Of a stretch of 5,684 nt of DNA, positions 1 to 5,525 are shown piece by piece (position 1 is the stretch's first letter; each line of letters starts with the position of its first letter). Source of the DNA: JAIMBK01 sp040755975 (lineage in GTDB: Bacteria; Bacillota; Desulfotomaculia; Desulfotomaculales; Nap2-2B); assembly GCA_040755975.1 (NCBI GenBank), contig JBFLZY010000126.1, forward strand, positions 1 to 5,684, read 5' to 3'. The notes under the pieces are model-generated. The model saw only the letters and a program-made list of their open reading frames with translations, ran no database searches and was not told the DNA's origin. A program made the translations under genes and the position numbers.

Positions 1-1
1 C

Positions 2-79
2 GGCATGGCCGCCACTGTGCCGGCCGGGATCGTACAAGAGGCCCTGAAGGCATATCTTGACTTTCTGTACGAAGTTTAG
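2..79 (+). CDS. 3' end of an unidentified gene (partial)
   Basis: An open frame enters from the left edge and ends at TAG (77-79), giving 25 visible residues that end in LKAYLDFLYEV. G/C-rich third codon positions and the tight spacing to the next gene (32 bases to the preferred kinase start) suggest a genuine gene end in the same operon as the FGGY kinase. The visible tail is too short to assign a family. Sugar kinases of this type often follow an aldolase, isomerase or dehydrogenase of the same pathway, but nothing visible here decides between these. Confidence 0.55.
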   Translation, partial: GMAATVPAGIVQEALKAYLDFLYEV

Positions 80-98
80 AGGTTGCTAGGATTAGAAT

Positions 99-106
99 GG
101 GAGGTG
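99..106 (+). promoter_or_regulatory. Shine-Dalgarno site deciding the kinase start
   Basis: GGGAGGTG lies 5 bases before GTG 112. It overlaps the alternative in-frame ATG at 97, which itself has only a distant AGAGGT (78-83). This favours translation from the GTG. Confidence 0.6.
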
Positions 107-111
107 TCTGC

Positions 112-1722
112 GTGGCGACACATCAGCTCTATATCCTGGCCATCGACCTTGGAACGACGGCCTGCAAGGTCGCTCTGGTGACCACCAACGGCAAGGTGGT
201 GGCTCTCGAAACAGAACCAAACCGCCTGTATGTGCTGCCGGGTGGCGGTACCGAGCAGGACCCGGGGGAATGGTGGATGTCTATCGATCGGGCAGTAAAA
301 CGGCTTTTGGGGCAGGCCGCCGTTCCCCCCGGTTCGATTGTTGCCGTCGGCTGCACTTCCCAGTGGTCGGGGACCGTCCCCGTAGACGCTGCCGGTCAAC
401 CCTTGCGACGGGCCATCATCTGGATGGATTCCCGCGGGGAGCCGTTTGTTCGCCGGATCACGGGCGGGCCTGTTCGGGTGGCGGGCTATGGAATTGACAA
501 GATATGGCAATGGGTGCGTAAAACCGCCGGCATCCCGGCCCACAGCGGGAAGGATCCGGTAGCCCATATCCTTTACCTGAAACACATGGAGCCCGGGGTA
601 TACCGGGCCACGTACAAGTTTCTGGAACCCAAGGACTACCTGAACCTCCGGCTGACGGGGAAGTTTGCCGCCACGTATGATTCTATCGCCCTCCACTGGG
701 TGACTGACAATCGCAACCTGTCCCGGGTCCGGTACGACCCCGCCCTGCTCCGGCTGGCCGGTCTCGAACGGGAAAAGCTGCCGGACCTCCGGTCCCCGGT
801 CGATCTGCTTGCCCCCTTGCGGCCGGAGGTAGCGGCGGAATGGGGACTGCCGGCCGGTGTTCCCGTGGTGGCCGGCAGCCCGGACGTCCAGTCGGCGGCC
901 ATTGGATCGGGGGCTACCCGGGATTACCAGGCCCACCTGTACGTTGGCACCTCCTCATGGATCACCTGCCATCTGCCGTTTAAGCGGACAGATGTTGTGC
1001 ATAACATCGCCTCCCTGCCCGCAGGTATTCCCGGCCGGTACTTTGCAGCCAACGAACAGGAGACAGCCGGCGCCTGCCTGAATTTTTTAAAGGATAACCT
1101 GCTTTTTTACCCCGATGGACTGGGAGAGGCTAAAAGCCCTGAAAACGTGTTCGGGATTTTCGAGAAAGCGGCGGAAACGGTCCCGCCGGGAAGCGGCAAC
1201 GTCATTTTCACCCCCTGGCTTTATGGCGAGCGCACCCCCGTGGAGGACCGTTTCACCCGCGGCGGGTTTTATAACCTTTCCCTGGGAACCACCCGGCCGC
1301 ACATCATCCGGGCTGTTTTCGAAGGAGTAGCGTATAACGCCCGCTGGCTTCTGGGGGCCGTCGAATCCTTTGTCCGCCGGCGCCTCGATCCTATCCGCAT
1401 CATTGGCGGCGGGGCCCGTTCGGACCTTTGGTGCCAGATCTTTGCGGACGTCCTGGACCGCACCATCCAGCGGGTCGAGGAGCCGGTGGCCGCTAACGTC
1501 CGCGGCGCGGCCCTGATTGCCGCGGTCGGCATCGGCGCCATGACCTTTGACGAAATGCCGGAGCACGTAACCGTGGCGGAAACGTTCCGGCCCAACCCCG
1601 AAAACCGGAAACAGTACGCCGAATTGTTCCGGGAGTTCGTGGGTTTCTACCGGCGCAACCGGGCCGCCCATGCAAGGCTGAACGCCCGCCGGGCCGGGAT
1701 CGGGCAAAAGCCCTTTAAGTAG
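112..1722 (+). CDS. FGGY-family carbohydrate kinase (xylulokinase-like)
   Basis: This is a cytoplasmic ATP-dependent sugar kinase of the FGGY family, predicted to phosphorylate a pentose, pentulose or related polyol. From the GTG start it has 536 residues, within or slightly above the family's usual size. The N-terminal FGGY lobe carries the phosphate-binding motif DLGTT (12-16), EQDPGEWW (48-55) and WMDSRG (104-109). The C-terminal lobe has GSPDVQ with the likely catalytic Asp258, GTSSW (279-283), the PWLYGERTP stretch (368-376) and the adenine-binding GGGARSDLW (432-440) followed by the NVRGAAL helix. GTG at 112 is preferred because GGGAGGTG (99-106) sits 5 bases upstream. ATG at 97 is in frame but overlaps that site and would add only five residues. 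Substrate is not readable from sequence; xylulokinase is the nearest common label. All core motifs are present, so it should be active. Confidence 0.93.
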   Translation: MATHQLYILAIDLGTTACKVALVTTNGKVVALETEPNRLYVLPGGGTEQDPGEWWMSIDRAVKRLLGQAAVPPGSIVAVGCTSQWSGTVPVDAAGQPLRRAIIWMDSRGEPFVRRITGGPVRVAGYGIDKIWQWVRKTAGIPAHSGKDPVAHILYLKHMEPGVYRATYKFLEPKDYLNLRLTGKFAATYDSIALHWVTDNRNLSRVRYDPALLRLAGLEREKLPDLRSPVDLLAPLRPEVAAEWGLPAGVPVVAGSPDVQSAAIGSGATRDYQAHLYVGTSSWITCHLPFKRTDVVHNIASLPAGIPGRYFAANEQETAGACLNFLKDNLLFYPDGLGEAKSPENVFGIFEKAAETVPPGSGNVIFTPWLYGERTPVEDRFTRGGFYNLSLGTTRPHIIRAVFEGVAYNARWLLGAVESFVRRRLDPIRIIGGGARSDLWCQIFADVLDRTIQRVEEPVAANVRGAALIAAVGIGAMTFDEMPEHVTVAETFRPNPENRKQYAELFREFVGFYRRNRAAHARLNARRAGIGQKPFK

Positions 1723-1727
1723 AAGAG

Positions 1728-1733
1728 TATAAT
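1728..1733 (+). promoter_or_regulatory. Possible -10 box before the membrane protein gene
   Basis: A perfect TATAAT begins 6 bases after the kinase stop codon and could start a transcript for the membrane protein gene. No convincing -35 hexamer is seen at 16-18 bases upstream (that position is inside the kinase end), so the call rests on the -10 alone. Confidence 0.25.
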
Positions 1734-1820
1734 TATGCCGTCACATACCTGTATTTCACTTGGCTTTTAGTGGCCCAAAATTGGTTCGCTTTGCCCAGTG
1801 GGAACATAAAAAAGAATGAG

Positions 1821-2282
1821 ATGGAGTTCGGCAGAGTTGTTTCAAAAGCAAAAATAACAATTGGCCTGGCCGTATCCTGCCTGATTTTAATAGCGAGTCT
1901 GCAGCCTTTTTACCTGGGGCATTGGTATTATTTCGGGATTGACGCGCGCTTCATTTGCATGCCCCTCGCCTTTTTGGTGCTCCCTTTTTTGTTCATTCAC
2001 ATTTACCAGAACAGGTCGACATTGGCAAGCCTGTACCGGCGGGCGAGAAAGAAGGAAAAAAGGGCGCTTTATCATTTCGTAACCACGGTGGCGATGATGG
2101 CGATCGGCTTTACCGATATCACCAGCGGCTGGGTAAGCGGATTGTCCGGCAGCGACCGCTATCTTTTCTTTCCCATGTGGGTATGGAGCTGGGCTTTCAC
2201 CCTGCTTATTCTTCTTCACGCTTACCAGAGACGAAAGCAATTTCGGACCTATTTGCGAAGCTTTCGGAAATATGGCGCCTGA
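1821..2282 (+). CDS. Four-helix membrane protein, possible b-type cytochrome-like (DUF4405-like)
   Basis: A small integral membrane protein of 153 residues from ATG 1821. Four hydrophobic segments lie at about 12-32, 44-62, 86-104 and 115-134. Helices 2 and 4 both end in a histidine followed by an aromatic-Gln pair (HIYQ at His60, HAYQ at His133), each leading into a very basic loop or tail. The repetition suggests two related helix pairs. Such histidines at helix ends are typical of haem ligands in cytochrome b561/DUF4405-type proteins, so haem binding is an inference. A GTG at 1770 is in frame and would add 17 polar residues, but neither start has a strong ribosome binding site; ATG was chosen because the extension is not membrane- or signal-like. 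It is not clearly linked to the kinase upstream. Confidence 0.7.
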   Translation: MEFGRVVSKAKITIGLAVSCLILIASLQPFYLGHWYYFGIDARFICMPLAFLVLPFLFIHIYQNRSTLASLYRRARKKEKRALYHFVTTVAMMAIGFTDITSGWVSGLSGSDRYLFFPMWVWSWAFTLLILLHAYQRRKQFRTYLRSFRKYGA

Positions 2283-2286
2283 ACTT

Positions 2287-2523
2287 ACCGACATCCTTTA
2301 GGAGGTGAGCCCAGGCCCCGGAAGTTCCGAAGGTTGCGTCGCGCTGCAGATACATTTGCTCAGTGGACATTTCCTTGTTTTTCAGGTCATACCGGAGCAG
2401 GTAGGGAAAGGTGTAATTGCCGCCATCGCCGCCCCCCCTAGCGATAAAGGTAATTTCCTGGTCCCCGACCTTTTCTACCCGCGCGTTTTCGACAAAGCTG
2501 ACAATCCGTTCTTTAATCAATTG
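2287..2523 (-). pseudogene. Truncated minus-strand gene fragment, family unknown
   Basis: The minus strand reads as a protein-like stretch of about 79 codons, running from QLIKERIVSF to AHLLKDVG. It contains EKVGDQEITFIARGG and LLRYDLKNKEM, with strong G/C bias at third codon positions in this frame. The alternation of charged turns and short beta-like strands, with a YDLKNK segment, resembles a beta-propeller or secreted C-terminal domain, but I do not recognise the family. There is no convincing start codon or ribosome binding site: upstream (towards 2540) the sequence switches abruptly to the A+T-rich DUF4288 gene. The frame stays open to 2206, but that part lies antisense to the end of the membrane protein gene. 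The opposite-strand frame starting at 2305 is its shadow. Confidence 0.5.
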
Positions 2524-2528
2524 GGTAA

Positions 2529-2535
2529 AGAGGTG
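2529..2535 (+). promoter_or_regulatory. Shine-Dalgarno site of the DUF4288 gene
   Basis: AGAGGTG lies 5 bases before GTG 2541 and decides the start. The site sits at or just after the junction with the minus-strand fragment, so the DUF4288 gene appears to have kept its own translation signal. Confidence 0.6.
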
Positions 2536-2540
2536 TTTTT

Positions 2541-2945
2541 GTGGAAAGCAACTCACAAGAATTTCAAGTCAATTGGTACACCGCCAAATTATTATTTGAG
2601 TCTATACATTCTGGCAATCCAATTCCTAATGAAATTGACCAACATAACTTTGCTAATAACGACAAACTTTTTGAAGAAAGTATTATTCTTGTTAAAGCAG
2701 TAACAATGAAGCAGGCATATGAGATTGCGGAAGAACTGGCCAAAAAATCAGAGCATGAGTATATGAACGTTTATGGTGAATTAGTAAAATGGCAATTTGT
2801 GAGAATATTACATGCATTTAAACTTAATGACAAGGAGTTGACTCCTGGAACCGAAATCTACTCGAGGTTTATACATGCTAAAAGAGATAACAGCATTAAT
2901 GATATTATTATGCGCTATTATCCTGAAGCATTGGACACAGACTAA
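2541..2945 (+). CDS. DUF4288 domain protein
   Basis: A complete 134-residue soluble protein matching the DUF4288 pattern. It has an N-terminal WYTAKLLFES (12-21), then KLFEESIILVKA (42-53), a helix of the QAYEIAEELAKK type (58-69), EYMNVYGELVKW (73-84), and a C-terminal GTEIYSRFIH (103-112) with a final RYYPEA (125-130). The GTG start is supported by AGAGGTG (2529-2535) 5 bases upstream. Function is unknown; no catalytic motif, signal peptide or membrane segment is visible. The gene is strikingly A+T-rich: bases 2641-2700 hold 16 G/C of 60, against 39 of 60 at 1381-1440 in the kinase. It is flanked on both sides by gene fragments, which points to acquisition by transfer. Small orphan proteins of this kind can be immunity or stress proteins, but nothing here proves that. 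Confidence 0.88.
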   Translation: MESNSQEFQVNWYTAKLLFESIHSGNPIPNEIDQHNFANNDKLFEESIILVKAVTMKQAYEIAEELAKKSEHEYMNVYGELVKWQFVRILHAFKLNDKELTPGTEIYSRFIHAKRDNSINDIIMRYYPEALDTD

Positions 2946-3099
2946 GAAATAGGTGGTGCTCGGGCCTGAAATTCAAGCTGGCTGATTGGTTCTTGGTTGC
3001 TCTCTGAGCTTTCCCTCCGCTTTGATTCTATCTAAATTATACCACATCTTGGTAGGGAGAGAAGATTTTTCTGAGCTAATGCAATAGTTATATTTGTTA

Positions 3100-3324
3100 A
3101 TGAAGGCTTTTTCTGGGATAGTGCGCAACCAATCCGAAGTGTTAGGCGAAGTGGCAATTGCCTTTCCCGATGATCCACGCCCTGAAGTCAAATTATGGAT
3201 AAGTAATTATAAGGATAAATATGGTACCGTGCCGGATATGTTCACCACGTTGGCTTATGATTCCACCAAAATCCCGCTAAGGGCTATTGAAGCGGCTAAT
3301 TTAAAGCCGCGCCCAGTAAAATAG
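3100..3324 (+). pseudogene. ABC branched-chain amino acid type substrate-binding protein, C-terminal fragment
   Basis: About 74 codons match the C-terminal lobe of periplasmic-binding family 6 (LivJ/LivK-like) proteins. The diagnostic pattern is FPDDPRPEVKLW, then NYKDKYGTVPDMF, then AYDSTKIPLRAIEAA. The full family is roughly 380-400 residues with a signal peptide, so this piece lacks the whole N-terminal part. It also ends too early, at TAG right after the AIEAAN helix, where the family normally continues for another 60 or more residues. A second frame just upstream (about 3078-3120) reads ANAIVIFVNEGFFWDSA, which could be a further piece of the same protein joined by a frameshift; this is speculative. 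No permease or ATPase genes lie nearby. The fragment is almost certainly non-functional. Confidence 0.75.
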
Positions 3325-3411
3325 TGCCCGCCGGCCGATGTCGTATTTGTTGGTGACCTGGACTTCGATGCTGATCAGGATCCCCTGGGCGGTTCTGGCC
3401 GGCACGTCCAG

Positions 3412-3439
3412 CCGGGGCCCCGGTTCAGCAGGGCCCCGG
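3412..3439. repeat. Strong G+C-rich inverted repeat
   Basis: CCGGGGCCC (3412-3420) and GGGCCCCGG (3431-3439) form a perfect 9-bp stem with a 10-base loop. The left arm is also part of a 12-base perfect palindrome (3412-3423). No T-run follows on either strand, so it is not a standard terminator. Confidence 0.55.
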
Positions 3440-3444
3440 GATAA

Positions 3445-3484
3445 GCCGTTGCCGGAAGAAATTTTTAAACTGCCCGACAACGGC
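3445..3484. repeat. Second imperfect inverted repeat
   Basis: GCCGTTGCCGG (3445-3455) pairs with CCGACAACGGC (3474-3484) as 10 base pairs with a single C/A mismatch, around an A+T-rich 18-base loop. It lies 5 bases after the previous hairpin, so the two could form a tandem RNA structure. Confidence 0.45.
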
Positions 3485-3517
3485 CTGGGCGGCTAAAGGG
3501 AGTTCAGGCAGATCTTT

Positions 3518-3540
3518 TCCCGGACCCGGGGCATTTTTTT
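3518..3540 (+). terminator. Weak terminator-like element
   Basis: A CCCGG..CCGGGG block is followed by GCA and seven T residues. Only about 3-4 base pairs can form without an impossibly small loop, so the stem is marginal. It could end transcripts from the left part of the window before the radical SAM gene. Confidence 0.25.
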
Positions 3541-3729
3541 ATAAATGGGAACTAAAGCCGCCTTTTTCTCGTCTTAATTTATAGACGGTTTTCTAACAGT
3601 TCCTCAATGGGTAAACAACAAAAGGGGTTTTGGCCCATCTGCCTTTGACTTTAGGGTCCAAAGGTGTTGCCCGGAGAAACGGCCGCCCCCAGGGGGCCCT
3701 GCTGTATTTAACGGAGACTTTCATAAATC

Positions 3730-5262
3730 ATGAAAATACTTTTTATTTACCCCGATTATAAGATCAACATCGACCCCTTTACCAAAAGAGTCACCGGGAT
3801 CGAAAAGGGCGGCTGGTATATGGAAGGGCTCGCCTCGCTGGCGGCTGTTTTAAAAGAAAACGGCCACCAGGTTTCTCTATATCATCTCACCGCCCCGGTA
3901 GAAAGAAAAGAATTCCAGGCGCATCTAAGACAAAGCTCCCCGGATTTAATTGGTTTCGTGGCTATGACCAGGGGGTTTCCCGCCGTCCGGGAGTACGCGC
4001 GCTGGGTCAAGGATGCGCTGGATGTACTCACCATCTGTGGAAGCTACCACCCTACCACCATGCCGGAAGAAGTAATTGCCGCTGAAGGAATCGATATCCT
4101 TTGCCGGGGGGAGGGAGAAGAAGCTCTTTGCGAACTCGTCAAGCGCCTGGACGCCGGGGAAGATTATACCGGGGTGCTTAATCTCTGGGTGAAAGAAAAC
4201 AACCGGGTCTACCGGAACCCGGCCGGGCCTCTGCTCGAAGACATCGATCAACTGCCCCTTCCCGATTTCGGCCTCTTTGATTTTTCCCGCCTCCTGGCCA
4301 CGCGCATTAAAACCGCCGTGGTGATTCTTTCCCGGGGATGCCCGTACAGTTGCACCTATTGCTTAAACAGCAAATTCCGGGAGATCTACCCCAACAAGCG
4401 GCACTACGCTCGCTTCCACAGCCCGGAATACGCCATTGAATACCTGCAAAAGTTACTGCTGACCTGCCCGGAGGTCGCCTATCTCAACTTCCGCGACGAC
4501 ATTTTGCCGTGGCAGAACGACTGGCTGGCCAATTTCGCCAGGCTGTACAAAAGAAAAATAAATCTGCCCTTTATCTGCAACTACCGGGCCAACCTGTTCA
4601 GCCTGGAAACGGCCAGGATTCTTCGGGAAGCAGGCTGTTACCAGATATTTTTCGGCGTGGAAAGCGGCAACGATTACATCAGAAACGAAGTGCTCAACCG
4701 CAACATGTCCCGCGAACAGATTATAAAAGCCTTTGCCGCCTGCCGGCAAGTGGGGATCAAAACGGTAGCCTACAACATGATCGGCCTTCCTTACGAAGAC
4801 AAGGCGCGAGTTTTAGAGACCATTAAACTAAACGCCGCGATCAAGGCAGACGTTTCGCTGAGCCCCATTTATTACCCGTACCCCGACACCCCTTTATTTG
4901 CGCTGGCCGTCCGGGAAGGCTTTGTCCCGGCAACCTACGACTACCGGGAAGACCGTTGCCTGGAACAGCCCACCCTGCCCTTAAAACAGCTCCTTTTTGC
5001 CCGCTATTATTTTAAAACTTTTGTCCGGATTTACCGGCTGCTCAGCCGCTTGCCCGACGTCCTGGCCCGCCCCCTGGAAAGACTGGCCGACAGGTTATTT
5101 ACCAGCCCGCGCCTCCCCCACGGTTTGCTGGTGAAAATCGCCGAAAACGGGGAGCAAGGAGTGCGCACAGTAAAAGATATTCTCCGGCTCCGGTTCCCCC
5201 GTATTTATCTCGGAATCCGCAACCATTTCCGGGCGGTAGAAACGACAAAAAGATTTAATTGA
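3730..5262 (+). CDS. B12-binding domain radical SAM protein
   Basis: A 510-residue cytoplasmic enzyme with the class B (cobalamin-binding) radical SAM layout. The N-terminal Rossmann-like B12 domain (about 1-150) starts MKILFIYPDY and has GSYHPTTMPEE (104-114) and CRGEGEEAL (125-133). The radical SAM core (about 195-400) has the iron-sulfur cluster motif C204-x3-C208-x2-C211, FRDDI (254-258), GVESG (309-313) and MIGLP (350-354). The C-terminal part (about 410-510) is basic and helical with no recognised motif. The DxHxxG cobalamin-ligand motif is absent, as is usual for this subclass. Relatives include methyltransferases and ring-forming enzymes such as BchE and HpnP; the substrate is not readable here. 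ATG 3730 fits the family N-terminus, though the nearest GGAG (3713-3716) is 13 bases away, longer than usual. It stands alone, with remnants on both sides. Confidence 0.92.
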   Translation: MKILFIYPDYKINIDPFTKRVTGIEKGGWYMEGLASLAAVLKENGHQVSLYHLTAPVERKEFQAHLRQSSPDLIGFVAMTRGFPAVREYARWVKDALDVLTICGSYHPTTMPEEVIAAEGIDILCRGEGEEALCELVKRLDAGEDYTGVLNLWVKENNRVYRNPAGPLLEDIDQLPLPDFGLFDFSRLLATRIKTAVVILSRGCPYSCTYCLNSKFREIYPNKRHYARFHSPEYAIEYLQKLLLTCPEVAYLNFRDDILPWQNDWLANFARLYKRKINLPFICNYRANLFSLETARILREAGCYQIFFGVESGNDYIRNEVLNRNMSREQIIKAFAACRQVGIKTVAYNMIGLPYEDKARVLETIKLNAAIKADVSLSPIYYPYPDTPLFALAVREGFVPATYDYREDRCLEQPTLPLKQLLFARYYFKTFVRIYRLLSRLPDVLARPLERLADRLFTSPRLPHGLLVKIAENGEQGVRTVKDILRLRFPRIYLGIRNHFRAVETTKRFN

Positions 5263-5270
5263 AGGCAAGT

Positions 5271-5399
5271 TTAGTGTTGATGAAAGGAGTGCGCAAAGCA
5301 TGTCAGCCTGATCAGGGCCGCCTCGGGGCGGACAAACAAGCGCACGGGGATCACGGAAGTGCCCAGGCCGCGATTCACGTACAATTTTTGTTTTTTCCG
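5271..5399 (-). pseudogene. Metallophosphoesterase, C-terminal remnant
   Basis: On the minus strand, 42 codons plus a TAA stop read KLYVNRGLGTSVIPVRLFVR followed by PEAALIRL. This is the characteristic end of calcineurin-like metallophosphoesterases of the YkuE/YaeI type (membrane-associated phosphohydrolases; lipid A or phospholipid-type substrates are known in the family). All metal-binding motifs (DxH, GDxxD, GNHE, GHxH) belong to the missing upstream part. Going upstream, the frame turns to low-similarity sequence near 5400 and hits a stop near 5443, so the gene has lost most of its length. The remnant lies tail-to-tail with the radical SAM gene, 8 bases apart. It is non-functional. The plus-strand frame from TTG 5259 is its shadow. 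Confidence 0.7.
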
Positions 5400-5525
5400 A
5401 TCGCGTTGATCTCTGTGAATTATTTCCTGGAAAACAATTGGCGTCTACCGGAAGCGGTGGATGTCTGAAGGCTGGCGGCACGATCAACTAGAAGCGCCTA
5501 TCCATTATCAAAAGAGAGCGGGTCC
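5400..5525. other. Unassigned spacer between the two minus-strand remnants
   Basis: No recognisable coding similarity, hairpin terminator or promoter was seen. It may contain the decayed middle of the metallophosphoesterase gene, but I cannot match any of its conserved motifs in the three minus-strand frames. Confidence 0.3.

Larger units (their letters stand above)
3304..3486 (-). pseudogene. Possible minus-strand coding remnant
   Basis: The minus strand is open for 60 codons between two stops. It contains RLDVPARTAQGILI and EVQVTNKYDIGRR, with almost exclusively G/C third positions, as in the intact genes of the window. There is no start codon with a ribosome binding site and no family I recognise. 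It overlaps the end of the substrate-binding protein fragment and the hairpins at 3412-3484, so it could equally be chance in a G+C-rich stretch. Confidence 0.2.
3325..3729. other. Gene-poor stretch and leader of the radical SAM gene
   Basis: About 400 bases with no convincing complete gene. Contents in order are two G+C-rich inverted repeats (3412-3439 and 3445-3484), a run of seven T (3534-3540) after a weak G+C-rich stem, a GGAACT/AGTTCC pair (3548-3553 with 3598-3603) enclosing a small CGTCT/AGACG hairpin (3570-3587), a CCTTTG/CAAAGG hairpin (3642-3664), and a C-run/G-run block (3685-3697) near the start codon. I do not see a cobalamin riboswitch B12-box or a clear sigma-A promoter. Confidence 0.4.

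Noticed and set aside
76..936. Long minus-strand open frame of 286 codons opposite the kinase
   Set aside because: It lies entirely antisense to a kinase with all family motifs. The sequence is proline/glycine/arginine-rich shadow protein with no recognisable domain.
1087..1707. Minus-strand open frame of 206 codons
   Set aside because: It is antisense to the C-terminal lobe of the kinase and a by-product of high G+C at third positions.
1701..1717. GGGC-AAAA-GCCC hairpin with TTT at the end of the kinase as a terminator
   Set aside because: The stem has only four base pairs, the T-run is three bases, and it lies inside the coding sequence.
2305..2703. Plus-strand open frame of 132 codons preceded by AGGAGGTGA
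   Set aside because: Its first half is the antisense of the well-coded minus-strand fragment and its second half overlaps the DUF4288 gene in another frame. The purine-rich motif is on the strand opposite the Leu-Leu codons of that fragment.
3541..3729. Cobalamin riboswitch upstream of the B12-dependent enzyme
   Set aside because: The biology is suggestive, but I cannot find the conserved B12-box or the GGGAA..GGTG core in the expected order.
5307..5330. CCTGATCAGG palindrome and its resemblance to CTGATCAGGATCC near 3371 as a shared repeat
   Set aside because: The common core is only about ten bases and the flanks do not match, so chance is sufficient.
5259..5468. Plus-strand 69-codon open frame after the radical SAM gene
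   Set aside because: It overlaps the recognisable metallophosphoesterase remnant on the minus strand and has no family resemblance or convincing start.
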